DNA of 64,000 nt from Lates calcarifer. Taxonomy: Eukaryota; Chordata; Actinopteri; Centropomidae. Location: assembly GCF_001640805.2 (NCBI RefSeq), contig NC_066843.1:5471688-5535687 (forward strand), given 5' to 3'. Made by a program: the position numbers and the translations under genes. Under the pieces are notes generated by a model, which saw only the letters and a program-made list of their open reading frames with translations, made no database searches and was not told the origin of the DNA. Of the stretch, positions 60,101-64,000 are shown piece by piece. Numbering within the stretch: position 1 is the first letter of the stretch; each line of letters opens with the position of its first letter.

Positions 60101-61330
60101 AGGACCAGTTAATTAACCTTCCAGTAATGGGGGCCCTAATTAGTGCTGGGCAACCATTAGAACTATTAAAATCCCACTATCCATTACTGGAAGAGCTATA
60201 TGGAGAAAGACAGCCTGCCCCTGGCCCACAAATCAAGTTTATATTAGGCTAAAGTTTCAAAGCACATTAAATTCTGTGAACCATCCGTTTCACTGAGACC
60301 TGCTTTTACTACTACACTGTTAAGAACAAAGAACAAATACACTACATCTCTCTACAGTCACTCTATTGGTGTGTTACTCTGTTGTTCTGGGTGTATCTGT
60401 ATTATACTGTGTGCTTTATTGTAGGAGTAATAAGTGCAGCAAACAACAACCGACTCCAAAGAATGCAAACTGTCTGGCTCCTTTTGATCATGCTGGTGTT
60501 AAAACTCTCATTGAATGTGCTAGTGACATCACAAGAGTTTAAGAACGTTAATAGTTTTTTAAGATGATTATTGTAGCACATCTTGTCCACCTCATGTCAA
60601 AGTGTCTGTTGATTTCATTAGTGGGGTTGACACACACATGTGGGGTGGGTCACAGACACCAGGACATCCACATATGAAACCAAAACACAGTAGATGTGCT
60701 GGGGAAGCACTTTTGCATTCGTTAATCTTGATTAGTGAATTACAGACTATTTTTTGGACATTAAGTCTAATTCTGGGTAATTCTCTTAGAACTTCTACGG
60801 AAAGTTTTTATTTGCTGAAATAAAGCAGCTTAATTCTCATTTTTCTGGAGTACCCAGTGGAACTCTGAGGACCCCCGAAAGTCTTTGACTATCACGGTTT
60901 TACCACGTATTTGTGTAGCTTGTTCTTGTTTTGTTAGGCTATATTGTGGCACACTCACTTAGCAAATTCCCCTTGTGTCACCTTGAGAATCATTGACAAT
61001 GGACATTAAGTGTTTCAATCAACCAACCTTCATGATGCCGCAAGGTGTGTTTCCAGCTCCCTGACTTCTCTCGGCGGAATTATCACGGCTGCCACTCCCG
61101 ATCCTTGGACTGCCGTGCTCCCTGTACCGTCCATTGGTGTAAACTCCCTCGGCCCCGTAGCCCTGAGCAGCGGCCGACACCTCCAAGTACGCCCGAGTAC
61201 CGGTCGGAGGAAGTGCGGCCGCATCGCCGGTGATTCCCGCTGCGTTGGTCGCGCCCTGGGCTGGCGGGGCGCCGATGGTAGGATCCAAAAAATGTCCCGA
61301 CACAGCATCTGAAGTGTGTACCCCTGCCAT
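2610..61330 (-). CDS. plcl2-like: PLCL/PRIP family gene (inactive phospholipase C-like, PLCL2-like), six coding exons
   Basis: This entry covers the whole gene; coding segments are 61028-61330, 22378-24865, 17112-17315, 13462-13537, 6582-6691 and 2610-3063. The exon order, six-exon layout and intron phases match what I recall of vertebrate PLCL1/PLCL2. Domain order is a disordered N-terminus, PP1-docking KKTVSF, PH, EF-hand-like, PLC X, PLC Y, C2 and a helical C-terminal region. Family members are catalytically dead. They bind Ins(1,4,5)P3 through the PH domain and act as cytosolic or membrane scaffolds for PP1, PP2A and GABA-A receptor trafficking. If the two one-base frame breaks (exons 2 and 6) are ignored, the exons sum to about 1210 residues, against about 1100 in mammals; the excess is mainly a Gln/Pro-rich tail. 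The Y and C2 segments favour PLCL2, while the eroded X domain suggests a fish-specific paralogue (perhaps the one named plcl5 in zebrafish). Family assignment is firm; the paralogue is not. Confidence 0.9.
5326..5370 (+). repeat. G-rich tract, potential G-quadruplex
   Basis: The plus strand carries GGGGG, GG, GGGGG, GGGG and GGGGGG runs with loops of one to three bases, then further GG/GGG groups. It lies in intron 5, so the transcript strand is C-rich. The whole 5160-5390 area is purine-rich on plus. Confidence 0.6.
5541..5816 (+). mobile_element. MITE-like teleost interspersed repeat, copy 1
   Basis: It begins GTGCTGAAATGATGAGTTGA and ends near CTAATAGTTATTGACAGTAACTGCAGG. The order of landmarks (ATGATTAGTTGAT-AATC start, TTTGAGGATTTGCTGC, TTTGGACTGTTAGTTCGACA, then an AATAGTTA-type end) is the pattern of an abundant short non-autonomous repeat in percomorph fish. 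It shares this pattern with the copies at 46920-47070 and 56294-56572, all in plus orientation. Heavily diverged. Confidence 0.75.
6582..6691 (-). CDS. plcl2-like: PLCL-like exon 5 (conserved C-terminal helix)
   Basis: This exon has 110 bases, entered in phase 1 and left in phase 0. After the split Gly codon it encodes [20 protein letters not shown], then [16 protein letters not shown]. This is one of the best conserved C-terminal blocks of PLCL1/PLCL2. The acceptor is CTCTGTCCAG (AG at 6692-6693). The donor AAG|GTGTGG (GT at 6580-6581) departs from GTAAGT after the GT, so it is weak but fits the known exon end (NIT-LK followed by GQADLLK). A (CATTATT)n heptamer tract lies 24-53 bases upstream of the acceptor, in the usual branch-point zone. 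Confidence 0.93.
6717..6746 (+). repeat. Tandem heptamer (AATAATG)x4
   Basis: Four near-perfect copies of a 7-base unit lie just upstream of the exon 5 acceptor on the transcript strand, where the unit reads CATTATT. Confidence 0.9.
7217..7240. repeat. Perfect inverted repeat, 11-bp arms, 2-base spacer
   Basis: ACCACTAAGGT (7217-7227) is followed by GT and then its exact reverse complement ACCTTAGTGGT (7230-7240). The flanks GTG and CAC allow further pairing with one bulged A. Confidence 0.9.
8585..8608 (+). repeat. (GA)n microsatellite
   Basis: About twelve uninterrupted GA units in intron 4. Confidence 0.9.
9929..9949 (+). repeat. (CA)n microsatellite
   Basis: About ten uninterrupted CA units in intron 4. 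Confidence 0.9.
13462..13537 (-). CDS. plcl2-like: PLCL-like exon 4 (short helical exon)
   Basis: This exon has 76 bases: 25 codons plus one base (phase 1 donor). It encodes [25 protein letters not shown]. The acceptor is TTTGTCTTCTAG (AG at 13538-13539) and the donor is GCAG|GTATGC (GT at 13460-13461). The segment matches the family's MIQ-LIE-AD-VYEKI-Q-KA helix. The single overhanging G combines with the first two bases of exon 5 to make Gly. It is too short to stand out as an open frame and is called from homology, splice sites and phase. Confidence 0.92.
14290..14352 (+). repeat. Interrupted (GT)n microsatellite
   Basis: A GT-rich tract with CTGTGT, GCGCACACGT and ACATGT interruptions. 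It alternates purine and pyrimidine along much of its length. Confidence 0.85.
16430..17035 (+). mobile_element. Possible LTR-like or other retroelement remnant
   Basis: The stretch is C/T-rich and contains a TATTTAAACC box near 16813-16822. Pyrimidine-rich text and a TGATTAAAAC end follow, an arrangement seen in many fish LTRs. No paired terminal repeat or internal coding region was found, so this is a weak call. It could equally be unannotated unique intron sequence. Confidence 0.25.
17112..17315 (-). CDS. plcl2-like: PLCL-like exon 3 (C-terminal to C2)
   Basis: This is a 204-base, 68-codon exon in phase 0 at both ends. It reads [12 protein letters not shown] near the start, [20 protein letters not shown] near the end, and ends NAYDM. 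The acceptor is TTTTCTTCCCAG (AG at 17316-17317) and the donor is ATG|GTAAGT (GT at 17110-17111), both close to consensus. Exon 2 ends in DLRENVQ, so the join [18 protein letters not shown] reproduces the conserved PLCL segment. The region is the alpha-helical C-terminal extension after C2. No frame damage is visible. Confidence 0.93.
17316..22377 (-). other. Intron 2 of the PLCL-like gene
   Basis: It contains a tRNA-derived SINE at 18075-18250 and a purine-rich stretch around 18900-19140. The rest is A/T-rich, without recognised coding or repeat content. Confidence 0.85.
18075..18250 (+). mobile_element. tRNA-derived SINE
   Basis: It starts GGGGCAGCTGTAGCTTAGTT, with an A-box-like TAGCTTAGTTAGTAGAGC and a B-box-like GCGAGTCGAACCTC, followed by GAAGTGTCCTTGAGCAAGAC. 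The 3' part, CACTTTGGACAAAAGCATCT-GCCAAATGA, is typical of fish SINE tails. The tRNA-related head cannot fold as a full working tRNA and is fused to SINE body sequence, so it is not a tRNA gene. It lies antisense to the host gene in intron 2. Confidence 0.88.
22378..24865 (-). CDS. plcl2-like: PLCL-like exon 2: PP1 motif, PH, EF-hand-like, X, Y and C2 domains
   Basis: The exon starts after a TTTGTTTGCAG acceptor (AG at 24866-24867) and ends CAG|GTAAGA (GT at 22376-22377). It opens [15 protein letters not shown], then breaks frame by one T (24821-24823). An 812-codon frame runs from MPSD (24813) to the donor. Numbering from that Met: PH about 17-127, EF-hand-like about 140-290, PLC X about 302-445, acidic linker with DVTDEEE about 452-462, Y about 491-607, C2 about 628-752. 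In X, His315 and Asn316 (SSHN) and Glu345 are kept. The positions matching the PLC second catalytic His and two metal-ligand acidics are Val360, Ile347 and Val394, so no lipase activity is expected. The Y and C2 text ([37 protein letters not shown]) is close to PLCL2. Frame entering from exon 1 would stop at 24803-24805. Reading past the donor gives an intronic tail ending at 22324, which is not expected in the protein. Confidence 0.95.
25141..25535 (+). mobile_element. Decayed non-LTR retrotransposon (LINE) 3' end
   Basis: The plus strand reads [16 protein letters not shown] then [16 protein letters not shown]. This is the hallmark C-terminal segment of fish LINE reverse transcriptases (usually LVQNAAAR-L and HITPVL-SLHWLPV). 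After several frame breaks it ends with FKSLLKTC, matching the usual SFK-LLKTHLF ending, followed by a decayed 3' tail. Stops and indels make it non-functional. Family (L2-like or Rex1-like) was not resolved. It sits just upstream of exon 2, antisense to the gene. Confidence 0.85.
28576..28597. repeat. Inverted repeat, 10-bp arms, 2-base spacer
   Basis: GCAACATGAG and CTCATGTTGC are exact reverse complements around a CT spacer. Confidence 0.9.
30540..30765 (+). mobile_element. Two adjacent diverged retroelement-like 3' tails
   Basis: One unit ends TTTTGGCAATGCTG, then CAATGCCAATAAAGCA at about 30585-30615. The second ends CTTGGCAATGTGG, then GTCATGCCAATAAAGCA at about 30698-30738. Both share the order GGCAATG, about 20 bases, TGCCAATAAAGCA. 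A purine-rich (GA-type) tract follows to about 30840. The motif resembles a common fish retroelement tail. Family not resolved. Confidence 0.55.
33401..33452 (+). repeat. (CA)n microsatellite with (AT) end
   Basis: A long, almost pure CA array of more than twenty units ends in ATATATA. Chance frames of Thr-His or Val-Cys on either strand are artefacts of this array. Confidence 0.95.
34175..34199 (+). repeat. (CTG)n trinucleotide repeat
   Basis: Eight CTG-type units (CAG on the minus, transcript strand) within intron 1. Confidence 0.9.
35225..35708 (+). mobile_element. Teleost interspersed repeat (about 0.48 kb)
   Basis: Recognised landmarks in order are TTCTGCACTTATGTACA, GAGTATATCCACCTCATACT, TTGCATTTCAGATTGAAATA, CAACAATATATCAAGTAGTT, AAAATTAGCTACACCTCCAC, GGGCCATTCTGCACAATGAG and an end similar to ACTTCCAGCACTG. 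This is a widespread short non-autonomous repeat of percomorph fish that normally ends CTTCTTCCACCACTG. It has no coding capacity. Confidence 0.75.
41850..41935 (+). mobile_element. Short teleost repeat fragment
   Basis: ATTTAACCTTTACTTAACCA followed by GGTTAAAGTCTCACTGAGAT resembles the TTTATTTAACCAGG-AAGTCTCATTGAGA block of a common fish interspersed repeat. Only one block is recognisable. Confidence 0.5.
42461..42488 (+). repeat. (AAAT)n simple repeat
   Basis: Imperfect AAATAAATGAATAAATAAAT tract in intron 1. Confidence 0.85.
43625..43644 (+). repeat. G-rich tract
   Basis: GGG T GGGGGGG TT GGGGGGG on the plus strand, in principle able to form a quadruplex. Confidence 0.7.
45080..45138 (+). 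repeat. (TC)n microsatellite
   Basis: A nearly pure TC array of about 25 units with two early CTAT interruptions. Confidence 0.95.
46920..47070 (+). mobile_element. MITE-like teleost interspersed repeat, copy 2 (3' part)
   Basis: It contains GACAGTTGACAAAACAAGCA, CATCTTGGGCTCTGAGAACT-TGTGATG and GATAATGAAAACAATCATTA-GTCACAG in order. These match the second half of the same family as 5541-5816 and 56294-56572. The 5' half is not clearly recognisable. Confidence 0.75.
47947..47984 (+). repeat. Tandem duplication, 24-base period
   Basis: TAAGCATTATTTAG occurs at 47947-47960 and again at 47971-47984. Confidence 0.85.
48190..48566 (+). mobile_element. Foldback-type teleost repeat with long internal inverted arms
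   Basis: The left arm 48201-48255 (CTCATGTCTGCATGCTCAAC-ATGAAGC, ending TTATCTTAGCT) pairs imperfectly with the right arm 48436-48485 (CTAAGCTAAGCTAACTGGCT-GTGGTTTCATATTTAGCATA-TAGACATGAG). The remaining landmarks, AAAACTCATTAATCAATGTT, TTATATCTGGTTTGTTTAAT, AAGAAAGTGAATAAGCATGT and the end CTGACCTATCCCTTTAA, match an abundant fish repeat usually ending GAACTATTCCTTTAA. No coding capacity. Confidence 0.82.
52020..52150 (+). mobile_element. Teleost interspersed repeat fragment
   Basis: GAAGCTCTGTGAGGCTGTAG, ACATACTAACATGCTATCAA and ATATTTACCATGTTCACCGT-CTTAGTTTAGCA match a common fish repeat rich in GCTAACATGC units. The copy is truncated after TTTAGCACATTT. Confidence 0.7.
52957..52976 (+). 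repeat. (ATTT)n simple repeat
   Basis: Five ATTT/TATT units. Confidence 0.85.
53030..53165 (+). mobile_element. Possible LINE/SINE 3' tail
   Basis: CCTCTGTGGGATTAATAAAG followed by TTCTTTTTATCTTATTAT resembles the GTGGGA-TAATAAAGT-TCTATT tail of many fish non-LTR elements. The upstream GTGTGTATCTATAGATATAT is simple sequence. No coding remnant is visible. Confidence 0.5.
56294..56572 (+). mobile_element. MITE-like teleost interspersed repeat, copy 3
   Basis: It runs from GGGCTGCAATGATTAGTTGA to AATAATTGTTGTGGCCC, with partial terminal inverted repeats (GGGC-GCAA versus GGGCCACAACAA). Internal landmarks TCAAGCAAAAATGCCAAATG, GGTTCTCCAATGTGATGATT, CACCTTGTGCTCTAG and TTATGGACCAAACAATTCAC follow the family order. 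It is the most complete of the three copies in the window. Confidence 0.8.
57205..57450 (+). mobile_element. Tc1/mariner-like transposase remnant
   Basis: One frame reads [20 protein letters not shown], matching the Tc1 transposase block usually written PDLNPIEHLWD-LK. About 150 bases on, another frame reads [19 protein letters not shown] followed by a stop, matching the transposase C-terminus (SMPRR-QAVI-ARGG-T-Y). A frame break separates the two, and the rest of the element is not recognisable. It is an old dead fragment in plus orientation inside intron 1. Confidence 0.78.
61028..61330 (-). CDS. plcl2-like: PLCL-like exon 1 (N-terminal, disordered)
   Basis: This exon has 101 codons starting [10 protein letters not shown] and ending GNTPCGIMK, then a GT donor at 61026-61027 (AAG|GTTGGT). 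The start has a strong context: A at -3 and G at +4. The sequence is rich in Gly, Ala and Ser, without a recognisable domain, like the low-complexity N-termini of PLCL1 and PLCL2. The junction supports the call: the end GIMK joins in phase 0 to exon 2, which begins DGSKQR, reproducing the family's IIK-DG-K junction. If the donor is not used, the frame reads VG and stops at 61019. The exon lies inside a CpG-rich island, as expected for a first exon. The N-terminus is poorly conserved, so the start codon is inferred from context and island position. Confidence 0.75.
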
Positions 61331-61910
61331 GATCCGCCGGTGTTACAGCAAAGCCCTCCCCTCCACGATGTAAAAACAGCCCATTTTCTCACAGTGCAGT
61401 GGACTTGTTGGCGTCCAGGATGGTTCGTCTTCTTTACCCTATCACCACTGCTTGTCCATCATGGGAGCGCACCGTAGCGTCTGAAGCCGGGTAGCGGATG
61501 GTCAGACTGAACCGTCCTGGTGAAATAATGAGCAGACGGTGTACCCCGCACGCGACCTTCTCCGATTAGCTCTCTGGAGGCGTGTGCTCAAAAACACTGG
61601 AAATACTGACTTAAGATAAGGGTTAGCCGTTGCCGTTTCTGTTTACAGCTTGCACTGTCGTCTCCTTGTCCTCAAAAATCTGTTTCGATCACCACGTCTG
61701 CTTCTGTGGACTCTCCGCTGTGCGCATCGCCTCGCGTCTTGTACACTTTTGCAGTGCTTGCAAACGGGAGAGCTTCCCCTCGCTCGCATGCATCCGCGGG
61801 ACAAATTCAAGAGTGAGAGGGCGCAATCGCAATAAGACCGCAAACTCGCGCACACACACCGGCGCGTGCGTGTACAATCAAATCCAGCATCCGGTGCACG
61901 CAATCACAGT
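61050..61910. promoter_or_regulatory. CpG-rich first-exon/promoter region
   Basis: CpG dinucleotides are frequent here and rare in the rest of the window. The block covers exon 1 and continues beyond the start codon on the minus strand. I see no clear TATA box upstream of the start on that strand, fitting a CpG-island promoter. The exact transcription start, and so the 5' UTR upstream of 61330, cannot be placed. Confidence 0.65.
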
Positions 61911-64000
61911 TTGATTCCTCAGGCGTGTGCTCGCCTCATCTCCTTTAGCGAAACTGATTATGTCGGAAGCTTCAGAGTTTAGAAAAAACATCTCACATTT
62001 TTTGTTGTATTATAGTTGTACTATAGTTCTATTAGAGAAAATACCAGTATTATATTTAATGTGAAGTAGTTCAGTGGAGCTTAAAACTCACTCTCAAACT
62101 GACATTCAGCAGGCTGTAGGCTCTCCACTAGAGGGAGCTCAAGGGAGTCTATTAGAAAATTTGTGAAAATTGTGAAAAAGTGAATTGTGAAAAGTGAATT
62201 TTGTATAAAAAGAAAGTATGAAATCTGCCATTGACATTTGGCCATCACCACCTGACTTCAAAGCTATCACGAGACAGTGAAAAATGACATTGAACTCCTG
62301 GTGAACATTGTAAAAATGTAAAACCTTAATTAACCACAAACTCACGAAGACAAGAGCTAAAAAGAAAAATCTGAATTCTGAGAGTAAGTGGCTTGGGTGC
62401 CTGTCTCTGAAGCACCATTTCAGAAGAATGAATTTTTAAATTGTTTTCACCTTCCAAATATGCTAAGAAGGATCGTACCAATGAAAACAGAACACATGAA
62501 TTGACACTGTAATTTCACAGTATCACTCTTCATCAAAGATGCAAGGATGTGTTTCCTTCACCCCATCTCCCCTATGCTTAGGTATTGATTTTCAGACAAT
62601 CAGCAGGAGGAAAGAACAGAGAGGAGACTGTGAATATCAGTCCTGTTCATTTACTGTACAATCATGTTCAGAACAAATTGGAAAGACTGCACTTGTGCAA
62701 CATCATTGCATGCCATCTAACCTTGGCACCCCCCTTTCACACGCCATAAAATTAAGCATCTGCTTATGCCGCTGTGGCCAGGCCAGAATAAACTATAACA
62801 ACAGAGGGTGTAACATTCAAAGTCAGGCCAACTCACATCATCAGACAAGACATGGCCAATAAGCTGGGATAATGCAACCTCATTTATAACCCAATGAGGA
62901 CACAAATCAAATCACAGCCAATTTGTATGAAAGGAGTCATGTGCAGTAGAGAGCGTGAGCTCAGTGTCTGTTCATAATTGTCAAGTATGGCCAGAATAAT
63001 CAGAGCCAAAGCAATGTCTTTACATCACAGACAGACTTGATTCTATATTTGGATTGTTATCGTCATGCAAATTCTGCAAACAATGAGGAAATTCTTTCTG
63101 GTAAATAGCAACACCCACAAAATACACAAAGCAGTTTACTGTGTACTGCACCTAATAACTAGCTGTGTTTTGTCAGAGTGTGGGTCTTATTCAAGACTGC
63201 TACATATGGATGTTTTCACAGACCTTGGTTGTCATAAGTGTTTTAATCTGCAGCCAAAACACTAGACTCTCTAATCACATTCAATCTTATGAATGAGAAT
63301 GACTTAAAGACATGAGAGTACTGTTGGAACCCAGCTACTTCTCAAGGATGGCCAGAATAGTGAGAGGAAGAATGAATGAAATCTATGAATGTATGCTTTG
63401 ACAGAAGAAAAGGCAGAAAAGGGGGTAAAGGAAGGGACTACCTGCTGCTAGACCGAGGCAGTAAATGTCCAGGAAGAAGAGGCTGAAGCGATTACATGCC
63501 CCCTTCTTCTCACCCCCCACCCCCTCCCACCTTTCCCTTGTGATCTCTGAGGATCATGTATTATGCATTCTCAGAAATTATTTAGCAAAAGTTCTGCTTT
63601 TAAAAGCCTCCCTGCCTGGCCCAGCAGTCTCACTTTAATGTGAGAAGGCCTCTGACGACCAGTCTCCAAAATCTCAAACATCAGCTTCCACCGGTACTTA
63701 AACCGGGGGGGGGGTGTCAGCCTTTGAGGGGGGCTCTTGATCATCCATCCACAAATACAGTATGTTATACTGCACTGTAAATCTTTCCTTTACTCACCAA
63801 AGAGTAAAGAAATGCCTGATGAATGACTGGATCAGGAATGATGTGAAGAGATGAACATATCTTTTGTTCGACTGAATTTAAAAAGAGCTAAAGTAAAACA
63901 GCAAGCGAGAGAGAGTGAAATAAAGAATAGGCTGCATCAGCACTCTTGAACACTGAAATGGCAGTGTCACTCTAAAATAACAACCTTGTTTTTTTTCCAT
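61911..64000. other. Upstream intergenic flank, no gene recognised
   Basis: A/T-rich sequence with only short chance frames. A run of about eleven G residues lies near 63705-63716, followed by another G-run at 63729-63735. CCACTAGAGGGAGCTC near 62127-62142 resembles a fragment of a common fish repeat, but it is too short to call. Confidence 0.5.

Larger units (their letters stand above)
24866..61027 (-). other. Intron 1 of the PLCL-like gene (about 36 kb)
   Basis: The donor is AAG|GTTGGT at 61026-61027 and the acceptor is TTTGCAG at 24866-24867. It contains most of the repeats listed separately: a LINE tail, Tc1 debris, three MITE-like families and microsatellites. The repeat-poor stretches 26740-26960 and 27830-28040 could hold regulatory DNA. 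The numerous short frames on both strands show no conserved protein pattern. I recognised no nested gene. Confidence 0.85.

Noticed and set aside
61630..61914. Small frames in the CpG-rich region upstream of exon 1
   Set aside because: High GC content reduces stops on both strands; no conserved sequence.
1..64000. CRISPR arrays, operons, bacterial insertion sequences or viral genes
   Set aside because: No spaced direct-repeat arrays, no compact gene runs, and the sequence is typical vertebrate intronic DNA.

Overview
The window is vertebrate, almost certainly teleost (percomorph-like) genomic DNA. Coding sequence is sparse and split by introns with canonical GT/AG borders. The non-coding DNA is full of microsatellites and decayed repeat families typical of ray-finned fish: a tRNA-derived SINE, a LINE reverse-transcriptase tail, Tc1-like transposase debris and several MITE-like families. 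Nothing bacterial or viral was seen.

One gene explains all the coding signal I can support. It is an inactive phospholipase C-like gene of the PLCL/PRIP family on the minus strand, spanning about 2.6 kb to 61.3 kb. Six coding exons can be placed: exon 1 (61028-61330) in a CpG-rich promoter region; exon 2 (22378-24865), carrying the PH, EF-hand-like, X, Y and C2 domains; and exons 3 (17112-17315), 4 (13462-13537), 5 (6582-6691) and 6 (about 2610-3063). Intron 1 is about 36 kb. Most residues of the Y and C2 regions look like PLCL2, but the X domain has lost more PLC active-site positions than mammalian PLCL2. The gene may therefore be a fish-specific third paralogue rather than the strict PLCL2 orthologue.

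The most notable observation is that two exons are each one base longer than their reading frame allows. In exon 2 an extra T lies directly after the conserved KKTVSF (PP1-docking) motif, at TCC_TTT_C. In exon 6 the frame that enters from exon 5 is not the frame encoding the conserved [12 protein letters not shown] C-terminal tail. Assembly error, a real polymorphism, an internal start or translational frameshifting could each explain this. All other exons and splice sites are intact, which argues against an old pseudogene.

Region by region: 1-2609 is the 3' UTR and downstream flank. 2610-24865 holds exons 6 to 2 with repeat-bearing introns. 24866-61027 is intron 1 with most of the repeats. 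61028-61910 is exon 1 plus a CpG island. 61911-64000 is upstream intergenic DNA with no recognised gene. I found no convincing new multi-gene system.
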